From: Cutibacterium equinum
GTDB taxonomy: Bacteria; Actinomycetota; Actinomycetes; Propionibacteriales; Propionibacteriaceae
Direction of reading: 5' to 3'
Length of the DNA: 64,000 nucleotides
NCBI RefSeq assembly: GCF_028021195.1
Contig: NZ_CP115668.1
Location: 62,001-126,000, forward strand
The notes below the pieces were generated by a model. The model saw nothing but the letters and a program-made list of their open reading frames with translations. It did no database searches and was not told where the DNA came from. The translations under genes and the position numbers were made by a program. Numbering within the stretch: position 1 is the first letter of the stretch; the number at the start of each line of letters is the position of its first letter. This document shows, one piece after another, positions 18,497 through 26,604 of the stretch.

Positions 18497-19494
18497 GACC
18501 GGCTGTCTTCCCGCTGGCGGCCAACGAGATGATCATGCAGCTCGGACAGGGTTGCGACCATCTGGCCATTCACAGACCAACCACCGTCAGTGACAGTCAC
18601 CGTCACCCCGGCGTCGGCAGGGTCCTCAACCACCCAATATCCCGACCGTGTCAGGGTGTGGCGGGCCAGATCGGCGTCGGCCCCCGACCCCACCACCTGC
18701 GCCGTGGGGCGCCCCTCGTCCGACTGCCAGAAGGTGAGGGTGTGGAGGTCGAAGGCGATCCCCTCGGTGCGAAAAGCGTCCTCGAGGGCGCCGGCACGGG
18801 CCAGGTCCTCAGGCGCCCCCATCGTCACCTCAGTGCCGCGTCCAGCCACCCACAGGGTGTCGGCGTACCGCATCACCGGCTCGATGTCGTGGCTGCACAC
18901 CACGACGGCAATATCCCTTGTCGTACACACGTGGCGCAGCATTCCGAGCAGGGCGATACGGCCTGGCGGATCAAGGAAAGACGTCGGCTCGTCGAGCAGC
19001 AGGATGGACGGCTCCTGGGCCAGCGCCCGAGCCACCATGACCCGCTGACGCTGTCCGTCCGACAATTCCCCGACGAAGGCGTCGGCCAACTCGGTGGCAC
19101 CCACCGCAGCCAAGGACTCGTCGATGACGGCGTGGTCATGGGGTCGCAGTCGTCCCCCGATCCCGGAATGGGGATGACGTCCCAGCGAGACGATGTCGCG
19201 ACAGGTGAGGCGAGCCACCGAGATCCGGTCGGTCAACACCGTCGAGAGGGTCTGGGCGATCTGACGGCGCGACATCGTGGCGGTCGGGGTGCCGTTGAGG
19301 GACACCTCGCCTCCCAAAACCGGCTGCAACCCGGCCACTGATCGCAGCAGGGTTGACTTGCCGGCCCCGTTCGGCCCGACCAGCCCGACCATCCGGCCAG
19401 CCTCCACCGACCCCGTCACCCCGGAAAGCACCGTCGCGACATGGCGGCCCGAGGCGTACCCGACCGACAGATTGTTCAGGGCCAGCCCGGTCAT
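18493..19494 (-). CDS. ABC importer ATPase, BtuD/FecE-like
   Basis: 333 residues from the ATG at 19494 (ATGA overlap with the permease stop). The nucleotide-binding domain has Walker A GPNGAGKST (40-48), signature ELSDGQRQRV (143-152), Walker B ILLLDEP (164-170) and the switch His in VVCSHDIEP. A C-terminal extension of about 80 residues after position 250, beyond the usual ATPase end, has no motif I recognise. With the permease and the two binding proteins it forms a type II importer for a siderophore, heme or corrinoid. The cobalamin riboswitch makes a corrinoid or cobalt-containing substrate most likely. Confidence 0.9.
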   Translation of the reverse strand: MTGLALNNLSVGYASGRHVATVLSGVTGSVEAGRMVGLVGPNGAGKSTLLRSVAGLQPVLGGEVSLNGTPTATMSRRQIAQTLSTVLTDRISVARLTCRDIVSLGRHPHSGIGGRLRPHDHAVIDESLAAVGATELADAFVGELSDGQRQRVMVARALAQEPSILLLDEPTSFLDPPGRIALLGMLRHVCTTRDIAVVVCSHDIEPVMRYADTLWVAGRGTEVTMGAPEDLARAGALEDAFRTEGIAFDLHTLTFWQSDEGRPTAQVVGSGADADLARHTLTRSGYWVVEDPADAGVTVTVTDGGWSVNGQMVATLSELHDHLVGRQREDSRS

Positions 19495-20564
19495 GTCGCC
19501 TCCGCATTCCGATACCAACGGATGAGAATGATCATGACGACCGGGGCACCAAAGACCGCATTGACGGCATTGACGGGCAGGACGTCGTCGCCTGGCAACT
19601 GGGCCAGGATGTCGGCCATGAGGGCCAAGGAACCACCGGTGAGGATGCAACCGGGCAGCAGGTGGCGGTGATCTGCCGTGCCGAGCACCCCTCGGGTGAG
19701 ATGAGGGATGGCGATGCCGAGAAAGCTGATCGGCCCGCAGAAGGCCGTGGCCGCCCCGGCGAGGATGGCGGTGCTGGCTACCAGCAGGCAGCGCACCGCC
19801 TTGAGGTTCATCCCCATCGTCTGGGCGTACCGTTCCCCCAGTAACAGGGCGTTGAGGGGTTTGGCGAGGAAGAGGCTTGCCAGGATCATGACGACCATGA
19901 TCGGAACCATCACTTTGAGGTTTTCCCAGGTGACGCCGTGGTAGCTGCCGAACTGCCAGCGGGTGTACTGGGCGACCAGTTCAGGGCTGGCCCGTGACAA
20001 CAGGACGGTGACTCCCGAGGACACGAAATACCCGATCATGACGCCGAGCAGCAGCAGGATCGTCGAGGAGGTGATGAATCGTCCTGCCAGCATGACGATG
20101 AACAGGACGACGGCCGCCCCCAGGGCCGCCGCCACCATGATCAACAAGTCGGGTCCGATGCCCAGCCCGGAGGCAAAGGTCGCCGCTCCCACCGACGACG
20201 CCGTGCCGAGAACGACGAGGGCGACGCCGAGGCTGGCACCCGAGGAGATGCCGAGCACATAGGGGTCGGCCAGTGGATTGCGGAACAGGGTCTGCATCTC
20301 CAACCCGGCGATCCCCAGAGCTGCCCCGACGAGCAGGGCGGTGATGGTGCGCGGCTCCCGGACGTCATGGACGATCGTCAGGGAGACCGGGTCGACGTCG
20401 GTGCCCCCGGTGATGACCGTCATGACGTCATTGATGGGAATGTTCACCGATCCCAGAGCCAGTCCCGCGATCGCCACGAGCATGAAGATGACCGCGAGGA
20501 TCACGAAACGGACGGGCAGCGGCAGCCCTCGCCGCCGATGCGTCGTCCGCTGTGTCGTGGTCAC
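19491..20564 (-). CDS. ABC importer permease, BtuC/FecCD family
   Basis: A 357-residue FecCD-type permease with about ten helices. Family signatures are REPRTITALLVGAALGIAGL near residues 70-90, NPLADPYVLGISSGASLG near 115-132, and GPISFLGIAIPHLTRGVLG near 282-300. The GTG start overlaps the stop of the binding protein (GTGA). It should form the channel of the B12-regulated importer with the 18493-19494 ATPase. Confidence 0.92.
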   Translation of the reverse strand: MTTTQRTTHRRRGLPLPVRFVILAVIFMLVAIAGLALGSVNIPINDVMTVITGGTDVDPVSLTIVHDVREPRTITALLVGAALGIAGLEMQTLFRNPLADPYVLGISSGASLGVALVVLGTASSVGAATFASGLGIGPDLLIMVAAALGAAVVLFIVMLAGRFITSSTILLLLGVMIGYFVSSGVTVLLSRASPELVAQYTRWQFGSYHGVTWENLKVMVPIMVVMILASLFLAKPLNALLLGERYAQTMGMNLKAVRCLLVASTAILAGAATAFCGPISFLGIAIPHLTRGVLGTADHRHLLPGCILTGGSLALMADILAQLPGDDVLPVNAVNAVFGAPVVMIILIRWYRNAEAT

Positions 20565-21820
20565 TTGGCCGGTGCCTTCTTGTAGAAGGTGAACGTGTGG
20601 TTCTTACTGAGTTCGGGGTGCAGGATGGCCGACAGGTCTGCCAGCACCAGATCAGGCCGGACGACCCCGGTCTGCCAATAGTCGTTGCCGTGCTTCGGGT
20701 CGTCACGCAGGACGCCGTTCCAGACGTTGCCGTTGCGCACCGGCTTGAGGGTCTTCATGCGCGGATCGTCCTTGACGATGGTCGGGATCGACGCTTTCTG
20801 CGACTCGTTGATCTGGCCGTCGATCCAGAAGTCGGCGTCATGGGCCTTCTTGAGGATCGTCTCGGTGTCCAGTTTCGACGAGGTCACCCCGTGGACGTCC
20901 TTGAAGACGTACTCGCCGCCGGCGTCACGCAGGAACTGGATGGAGTAGTTCTCGTTGGACTTGATGTACCAGACTCCCTTGAATTGGTAGCCGTAGAGCA
21001 CGCTGGGTCGCGTCGTGACGTTGGCCGTCAGCTTGGTCGTCTCGTGGTAACGCTTGGCGATGTCGTCGTATTTTGCGTTGGCAGCCTTCTCGGCATTGAC
21101 GAAAAGTGCGTCGTACTTGATCCACTCAGCCCGTCCCAGCGGGGTGTTCTCGAGGAAGTCAGGCTCGGCGACCACCGGTGTGCCCATCTCCTTGACCTTG
21201 GCGAACTTGCTGGGGTCGTCGTGGCCGCTGATGATGAACAGGTCAGGGCGCAGAGCGGCCAGCTTCTCGGTGTTGACCTCGGTGGTCTCGTCCCCGACGC
21301 CGAAGTCAGCGACCTTGTGGTCTTTGAGGGCCTGACGGGTCTTCGGGTCACCGACCTTGTCCACGCTGGTCATTCCGACCACGGAGTCCAGCTTGTTCAT
21401 CATCTGGAACTTCATCGGCCCGGTGGTTGACCCGAGGGCAACCCTGGTGGTGGGAATGGTGATCTTCTGAGCCTGGGCGAGGTCCCCGTCCAGTTTTGGT
21501 TGCGGGGCACCGCACTGCACCAGGACGTACGTGGTCTCCTTCTTCGAGGTGTTCGACGGGGTTTTGACCGTCACCACCTTGTAGGACTTGTGATAGCTGA
21601 CGGTGAGGCCCCGGGCGTCACTGAACGTCGCCTTGTCGGGGAAGTAATCCTTCGAGGAGTCGAAGTCCTTGATGCAGCCTTGCTGGGCCTGCGAACTCGA
21701 GGACGCCTTGGAGGCTGAGTCCGAGTCCTTCCCGGTTGGGGAGGACTGTGAACAGCCGGTGAGGGTGGCGAGGGTCAGGGCGATCGCGGCCAGCCCCGCG
21801 ATCCGACGGTTGATGGTCAT
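20561..21820 (-). CDS. Substrate-binding lipoprotein 1 of B12-regulated importer
   Basis: 419 residues. The signal peptide ends in a lipobox LTGC (C at about 23), so it is a lipid-anchored binding protein. After a Ser-rich linker come CIKDF, SYHKSYKVVTV and YVLVQCGAPQPKL, then a class III periplasmic-binding fold (COG0614, BtuF/FepB type) including GVGDETTEVNTEKLAALRPD and DDIAKRYHE. It is a diverged paralogue of the next upstream gene (21869-23134), with the same N-terminal module. GGAG precedes the ATG. Ligand specificity is unknown; a corrinoid is suggested by the riboswitch. Confidence 0.88.
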   Translation of the reverse strand: MTINRRIAGLAAIALTLATLTGCSQSSPTGKDSDSASKASSSSQAQQGCIKDFDSSKDYFPDKATFSDARGLTVSYHKSYKVVTVKTPSNTSKKETTYVLVQCGAPQPKLDGDLAQAQKITIPTTRVALGSTTGPMKFQMMNKLDSVVGMTSVDKVGDPKTRQALKDHKVADFGVGDETTEVNTEKLAALRPDLFIISGHDDPSKFAKVKEMGTPVVAEPDFLENTPLGRAEWIKYDALFVNAEKAANAKYDDIAKRYHETTKLTANVTTRPSVLYGYQFKGVWYIKSNENYSIQFLRDAGGEYVFKDVHGVTSSKLDTETILKKAHDADFWIDGQINESQKASIPTIVKDDPRMKTLKPVRNGNVWNGVLRDDPKHGNDYWQTGVVRPDLVLADLSAILHPELSKNHTFTFYKKAPAK

Positions 21821-21868
21821 TCTTGTGCTCCAGTATTGAAATCACGCCGCACAGAGTGGGCGGAGGGC

Positions 21869-23134
21869 TCAGCCGAGTTTCTGGTAGTAGTACGGGGTGT
21901 ACCCGGACATGAGCTCGGGGTGGAAGATGTAGGTGAGGTCCTTGAGGACGACGTCAGGCTGGACGACTCCGGACTGCCAGAAGTCGTTGCCGGTGTCGGG
22001 AGCCGTTCGCTTGGTCGGGTTCCACACCTTGCCTGCCTTGAATGCCGACAGGTTGCCGTAGCGAGGGTTCTGCTTGAGGGCGTCAGCCTTGGAGTGCCAC
22101 GTGGTGCGGGCCATGTAGTTGCCGTTGAGCCAGAAATCAGCCATCGACCCGTATTTGAAGACGACCTCGGAATCAGTCGGGGTACTTCCCGTTCCGGTGA
22201 CGGCCTTCCCCATGGCGTTGGTGGCACCGGCGTCAGTCATGAACCGGACCATGTAGGAATCAGCGGCGGGCACGTACCACTGGCCCTTCGTCTCCTGGCC
22301 GACGAGAACACTGGGCTTGGCCGTGGCGTTCTTGGCCTTCTCCTCGACCTCGTTGTAGCGCTTGGCGATGTCGTCGTAGGTCTTGGTGGCATCCTTCTCC
22401 TTGTTGAGGAGGATGCCGTAGGTCTTCATCCATTCAGCCCGGGCCAAGGGATCGGACTCAAGGTAGTCAAGGTCTTGCAGTACGGGAATGCCTGCCGACT
22501 CGACCTGCTTGAACTCCTCGATGGCGGAACTGGCGGCCAGCACGACGTCGGGCTTGAGGGCGATGATCTTCTCCGGGTCGCTGGTCATCTGGGAGGATCC
22601 ATAGCTGGGGACGTGACGGGCCTCAAGGGCCTCGCGAGCCGGGCCGTGGTAAATCTGCTTGAGCTGGTTGACGCCGACGATGGTGTCCAACGAGTTGAGA
22701 GTCTGGAAGACCGGCACCTGCGTGGTGGAGGAAGCGGCAACCCTCTTGACCGGCACGTTGATGACCTTGGCCTTGGCGAGGTCACCGGTCAGGGACGGCT
22801 TGGGAGCTCCACACTGCAGCAGGACAAGGGTCTGTGCAGACTTCCCCTGGCCGAGCGTCATGACCTTGTAGGACTTGTGGTAGCTGACCTTCGCCTGCTT
22901 CGCCCCGGTGAAGGTCACCTTGTCGGGGAAGTAGTCCTGGTTCTTGTCGAAGGACCCCGACTTGATGCACCCGGACATATTGCCACCGGTATTGGCGGTG
23001 GTCGATGCTGCCGGCTTGTCGCCCGAGGTGGTCTTGTCGCCGGAGTTCGAGCATCCGGCCAGCGCGAGGCTGGGCGCAATGAGGAGGGTGATGAGGGCCG
23101 AGATCGTTCTCGGTGCGGTCTTCGAAGTACTCAC
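21869..23134 (-). CDS. Substrate-binding lipoprotein 2, first gene after the cobalamin riboswitch
   Basis: 421 residues from the GTG at 23134, preceded by AGGAAG. An upstream in-frame GTG at 23176 would put 14 residues through the expression-platform hairpin and is rejected. The signal peptide has lipobox LAGC. Like its paralogue it carries a module with CIKSG, YFPDKVTF, SYHKSYKVMT and LVLLQCGAPKPSLTGDLAKA, then a BtuF/FepB-like fold ending DVVLKDLTYIFHPEL. It is separated from the second binding-protein gene by 48 bases. Two binding proteins for one permease/ATPase pair suggest two ligands or two forms of one ligand. Confidence 0.88.
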   Translation of the reverse strand: MSTSKTAPRTISALITLLIAPSLALAGCSNSGDKTTSGDKPAASTTANTGGNMSGCIKSGSFDKNQDYFPDKVTFTGAKQAKVSYHKSYKVMTLGQGKSAQTLVLLQCGAPKPSLTGDLAKAKVINVPVKRVAASSTTQVPVFQTLNSLDTIVGVNQLKQIYHGPAREALEARHVPSYGSSQMTSDPEKIIALKPDVVLAASSAIEEFKQVESAGIPVLQDLDYLESDPLARAEWMKTYGILLNKEKDATKTYDDIAKRYNEVEEKAKNATAKPSVLVGQETKGQWYVPAADSYMVRFMTDAGATNAMGKAVTGTGSTPTDSEVVFKYGSMADFWLNGNYMARTTWHSKADALKQNPRYGNLSAFKAGKVWNPTKRTAPDTGNDFWQSGVVQPDVVLKDLTYIFHPELMSGYTPYYYQKLG

Positions 23135-23140
23135 GCGGTT

Positions 23141-23162
23141 CTTCCTGCGGTCATGCCGCAGG
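23141..23162 (-). promoter_or_regulatory. Hairpin overlapping the Shine-Dalgarno of the first operon gene
   Basis: On the minus strand CCTGCGG and CCGCAGG (23156-23162 with 23144-23150) pair around a 5 nt loop. The 3' arm overlaps AGGAAG (complement of 23141-23146), the ribosome binding site of the GTG at 23134. It lies about 20 bases after the riboswitch core. This is the expected layout for translational control by a cobalamin riboswitch. Confidence 0.6.
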
Positions 23163-23183
23163 AACCGTTGTGGCACGCGTGTC

Positions 23184-23346
23184 GTGTGCCCGGCAGACTC
23201 CTACGGCGAGAGTCGTTACTTGCCACTCCGCAGGGAGTCGACCGGACTGAGCTGTGAGGCATCACCGTTGCGCGACAGTGTCGGATTCCCACCGACTTCG
23301 CTCACTGAGGAGTGCCCCAAACCGAATCCGATATTGAGGCAACCGA
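23184..23346 (-). ncRNA. Cobalamin riboswitch
   Basis: Read on the minus strand, the leader contains GTCGGTGGGAATCCGAC, then ACTGTCGCGCAACGGTGA, then GCCGTAGGAGTCTGCCGG. The first two match the conserved core of cobalamin riboswitches (P5 stem-loop with GGGAAT, then the C-x-G-CGC-AACGGT segment). The third matches the 3' B12 box (AGYCAGGAGACCTGCC consensus). Order, spacing and orientation are correct. It lies between the CblS-like gene and the first binding protein, so it should repress the 16 kb operon when adenosylcobalamin is plentiful. Outer boundaries are approximate. Confidence 0.9.
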
Positions 23347-23479
23347 AGATTAACACCCCATGACACCGGCGATGAGCAGGGGGTATGGCATACGCACTTG
23401 GCCACGGATGGGCCCGGCCATGAGGTGGGAGGACACCTGACATTGTCCCGGCAGATCCGGGTCGTCACCTGTCGACGAT

Positions 23480-24268
23480 TCAGGACCCCGACGTCAGCCG
23501 GCCGATGATCTCCCATGGCCGTTCCGGAGCCACCACACCGCGCAGCTTCTCGACGTCACCCTCATCACAGGCCACCACGAGGCAGGTCGACGGCCCGCCG
23601 GAGTGGGCCAGGTCAACCTCGGTGTCGAGGAAGGTGGCCCGCAGCCCAGCAGTGGAGGCAAGCTGCTCGGCCTCCCACGCCACCCCGTGAGAACCCACCG
23701 GGACGCAGTCGTGAACCTTCCCCGAGGCCACCAGCTCGCGAACCTCCCCGACGGCCACGATCTCGCGTCGGCCAGGGGAAACGTCGTCGTCAGGGGCTGA
23801 GATGGGAGCGCCGATGCACACCAGGACGTCACCGTCATGGGCCTTGGGAAGTTCTCCTTCTGCCATGACGCCGATGATCGTCACGCCAATCCCGGTCTGG
23901 GTCGTCGCGACGTTGTCCTCCGTCGATCCCGTCACTGCGGAGGGGTCAATCCCGGCGGCGATCGCACAGCGTCGGAATTCCTCGATCATGGGACGTGCCG
24001 ACTCCTCGTCCTGGCACAGGGTGTTGACGAGGATGAGGGGACGGGCACCGGCGCACAGCACCTCCAGGAGGGGCACCCGCGCTCCCAGATGGGCGCACCA
24101 AACCGGGTCGGCCGGGTAGGAGTCGTCAGGACGTGGACCGATTCCGCCGATGGCGTCGCAGGCAATGACCAGACGAGATGCCGGGACGTCGGCCATGAGC
24201 AGGTCACGGCGCCTCGTGACGGGGAGTGGGGTCGAGGAGACATTCAGGACGGTCACGGTGTCATTCAA
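23480..24268 (-). CDS. cblS: AIR synthase-like protein, probable alpha-ribazole kinase (CblS family)
   Basis: 263 codons from a TTG at 24268; a GTG at 24256 is an alternative. RRDL, VIACDAIGGIG, ARVPLLEVLCAGARPLILVN and GSTEDNVATTQTGIGVTIIG are typical of the AIR-synthase-related family that includes CblS of Geobacillus and Listeria. CblS phosphorylates alpha-ribazole for the lower nucleotide loop of cobalamin. The gene is directly upstream of the cobalamin riboswitch and co-directional, which supports a role in corrinoid salvage. It could instead be another member of the ThiL/PurM-like superfamily, but the context favours CblS. Confidence 0.72.
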   Translation of the reverse strand: MNDTVTVLNVSSTPLPVTRRRDLLMADVPASRLVIACDAIGGIGPRPDDSYPADPVWCAHLGARVPLLEVLCAGARPLILVNTLCQDEESARPMIEEFRRCAIAAGIDPSAVTGSTEDNVATTQTGIGVTIIGVMAEGELPKAHDGDVLVCIGAPISAPDDDVSPGRREIVAVGEVRELVASGKVHDCVPVGSHGVAWEAEQLASTAGLRATFLDTEVDLAHSGGPSTCLVVACDEGDVEKLRGVVAPERPWEIIGRLTSGS

Positions 24269-24317
24269 CCGCGACCGCCCCGAAACTGCACTGTCAGGAT
24301 GTCAAGGCATCAGCGCG

Positions 24318-26102
24318 TCACGGCAGGATGTCCTCGTAGTAGGTGTTGCGCAGCAGCAACGACAGCATCCGACCGCCGGGCAGTTTGCCGTCGTTGAGAG
24401 TCTTGGCAGAGGCCAGCAGTGCGCGGATGTCGTACTGGGCAGGCCAAATCGGCGGGATGTCACGGTCCAGGTTGAGCAGACCGTACACGGCCATCATTGC
24501 GGTACGGGCCGAGCCCTCAGTGGTGAAGATGCAGTCATCCGGGGTTTCGACGAACTGGCCCAGGCAGGCCAGGTTGACGCAACCGTCGGGGATGACCTCC
24601 GGGCGATCTCCCTTGCCACGAGGCATGAAGAAGGCGGTGATCCACGGCATCGTCGCAATGCGAACCTTGGTGCGGGCCTTGATCTCTTCGAATTGGTCGA
24701 GCAGGCCGAAGTGGTAGCAGTACTCCTTGAGCAGCTCCTCGCCGGTGCATTCCAGCATCGACTTCTTGACGATGTCGCCCTTCTCGAACGGGTACAGGCC
24801 GTAGGCCCAGGCGACGCCCCAGTCCTTCGGTTGGCCGTGGAACTGCGGCTGACGGTTCATCGTCAGGGAGACACACCACGAGGAATCCTCGGCGGTGATG
24901 ATGCCGCCGGTGACCGTGCGGCCGGACAACGGATCGTTGCCCGTCAGCTCACGGATCTTTTGCAGGAACGGGTGGTCCTCACCGATGAAGTTGAAGCTGA
25001 TCGACTGCCACACCGTCTTGTCGGCATCGCTGCAGAAGACGTCGGGGCGACCGAACACGGGGGAGCGACGAACCAGGTTGCGCCACAGCTCCCAACCGGC
25101 GACCTCGTCCTTGTTGTAGGGGGCGGGATGGTCCATGTCACCGTAGCCGGTGCTCTCGGTGAGGGAACCATTCGTCACGAAGACAAGGTCCGTCGGGGCC
25201 ATGTCGATGCGGTGCTCGCCGCCATCCTTGTCGCGCCACAGGATGCCTCGGGCGACCTTGCGGTGGGCGGTGATCTCCAGGTCGACGTCGTAGACCAAGG
25301 TGTCGTACTGGAAATTCACACCTTGCTCGGTCAGCCACTTGACCAGCGGGACGACGAAGGAGTCGTACTGGTTGTAACGGCTGAAGCGCAGGCAGGACAG
25401 GTCGGAGAAGCCGGGCAGCAGATGCAGGAAGCGGTGCATGTAGCGCTTGAACTCGGTCAGGGACTGCCACTGCTCGAAGGCGAACATCGTCTTCCACAGC
25501 GTGTAGAAGGTGGAGTTCAGGAAGTCGTCGTCGAACCAGTCCTCAATGGACTTGTAGTAGGTGTCGGACTCCTTGGCCAGCAGGAGTTTGATAACAGCGA
25601 GCTGCCCCTTCTTGTTGATGCCCATCTTGTAGGCCGAGCGCTTCTGGCCCTGGTTGTTGATGATGCGGCAGTGGCTGACGTTCGGATCGTTCTCATTGAC
25701 GATGCGGAACTCGTCCATGACGCTGTAGGGCTCAGGCATCTCAAGTGCGGGGATGTCCTTCATAACGTCCCAGAAGCACTCGAAGTGCTGCTCCATCTCA
25801 CGACCGCCACGGGCGATGAAGCCCTTCTCCGTGTCGCCGTTACCGTCGAAGGCTCCGCCGGGCTGGTGCAGCTCCTCGAGGATTGTGATGTTCTCGGCTG
25901 GCATCTTCGCGTCGCGGATGAGGAGGACGGCTGCCGTCAGAGCAGCGATACCAGAGCCGACCAGGTACGCCTTGCGCTCAGCGATGCCGTCCGGGGGCAC
26001 GGGGTGGTTCATGGTGTAACGCCCAAGATCGTTATGGACGAAGGGGTTGCCATCCGGGCTGACCGGAAAGCTGCGCTGATAGATCTTTTGGAAGTTCGTC
26101 AT
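24318..26102 (-). CDS. ohyA: Oleate hydratase (MCRA family)
   Basis: A 594-residue flavoprotein of the myosin-cross-reactive-antigen family, which hydrates the cis-9 double bond of oleate and related unsaturated fatty acids to 10-hydroxy acids. The FAD-binding Rossmann motif GSGIAALTAAVLL lies near residue 49, then EELHQPGGAFDGNG and RGGREMEQHFECFWD, both family signatures. The length matches bacterial OhyA (about 565-640). A clear GAGGAG precedes the ATG. It is monocistronic. A perfect palindrome 27 bases upstream of the start is a probable operator. In a skin-type propionibacterium this would serve detoxification or use of host sebum fatty acids. Confidence 0.95.
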   Translation of the reverse strand: MTNFQKIYQRSFPVSPDGNPFVHNDLGRYTMNHPVPPDGIAERKAYLVGSGIAALTAAVLLIRDAKMPAENITILEELHQPGGAFDGNGDTEKGFIARGGREMEQHFECFWDVMKDIPALEMPEPYSVMDEFRIVNENDPNVSHCRIINNQGQKRSAYKMGINKKGQLAVIKLLLAKESDTYYKSIEDWFDDDFLNSTFYTLWKTMFAFEQWQSLTEFKRYMHRFLHLLPGFSDLSCLRFSRYNQYDSFVVPLVKWLTEQGVNFQYDTLVYDVDLEITAHRKVARGILWRDKDGGEHRIDMAPTDLVFVTNGSLTESTGYGDMDHPAPYNKDEVAGWELWRNLVRRSPVFGRPDVFCSDADKTVWQSISFNFIGEDHPFLQKIRELTGNDPLSGRTVTGGIITAEDSSWCVSLTMNRQPQFHGQPKDWGVAWAYGLYPFEKGDIVKKSMLECTGEELLKEYCYHFGLLDQFEEIKARTKVRIATMPWITAFFMPRGKGDRPEVIPDGCVNLACLGQFVETPDDCIFTTEGSARTAMMAVYGLLNLDRDIPPIWPAQYDIRALLASAKTLNDGKLPGGRMLSLLLRNTYYEDILP

Positions 26103-26128
26103 GATTCACTCCTCATACGACTTCGCCG

Positions 26129-26148
26129 GAAGTTCTCCGGTGAACTTC
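26129..26148. promoter_or_regulatory. Palindromic operator candidate of oleate hydratase
   Basis: GAAGTTC (26129-26135) and GAACTTC (26142-26148) form perfect 7 bp inverted arms with a 6 bp spacer, starting 27 bases upstream of the ohyA ATG. The size and symmetry fit a dimeric TetR- or GntR-type repressor. No such regulator is encoded next to it. Confidence 0.5.
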
Positions 26149-26164
26149 AACTGGTTCCACGATA

Positions 26165-26548
26165 GCGCTGATCGGGTCTGATGGAAGATCCCTTTTTTGA
26201 GTGTTTCGTATGAGGTGTCTTGGTGCGCGTCGCAGGGACTAGGGGCGTTATCCCTGGGGTAGCCGGATGTCTCGCCCCGTCTGGACGGTGTGTGCTGCGT
26301 CAGTGAGGAGCGTCAGGGTGTGAACCGCCTACGACAACATGCCGAAACAGTCCTTGCGACGGGTTTGCCGGTCATTCAAGGGAGCCGCGACGAGGCTCGA
26401 GTGTCGTGATCACGATCATGGTTTCCCCGCCCTGGACCTCGACATGCTGGATCTGGACGTGCCACCGACATCGGCGCTGCGATCTCATTCAAGATCTTGT
26501 GACCGAGGAAAAAGGCGTCGAGGACGAACCTGTCTCCTCGTTCAAACG
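26165..26548. other. Gene-free stretch between ohyA and the tRNA-Ala repeat
   Basis: No credible gene is seen: the short open frames lack ribosome binding sites and family motifs. The left part should hold the ohyA promoter. The right end is the chromosomal junction of the mobile element. Confidence 0.5.
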
Positions 26549-26583
26549 TGGAGCATAGGGGATTCGAACCCCTGACCTACTGC
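26549..26583 (-). repeat. attachment-site copy: displaced 3' end of tRNA-Ala
   Basis: 35 bases identical to the 3' end of the intact tRNA-Ala gene (30140-30174), covering the discriminator A, acceptor 3' strand, T arm and start of the anticodon arm. Beyond this the similarity continues imperfectly (tttcaaagcagcc against ttgcaaagcagcc). The encoded CCA is not present here. This marks one boundary of an integrated element. Confidence 0.85.
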
Positions 26584-26604
26584 CTTTCAAAGCAGCCGTC
26601 ACGC

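Noticed and set aside
23184-23346. Kissing-loop pairing between the riboswitch L5 loop and the downstream hairpin loop
   Set aside because: The L5 loop (TGGGAAT) and the hairpin loop (CATGA) are not complementary, so I do not claim the usual L5-L13 contact; another loop may serve.
26240-26275. Short stretch resembling GCTACCCC-GGGATAAC of 23S rRNA on the minus strand
   Set aside because: Only about 17 bases match, with one mismatch and no flanking rRNA similarity; treated as chance.
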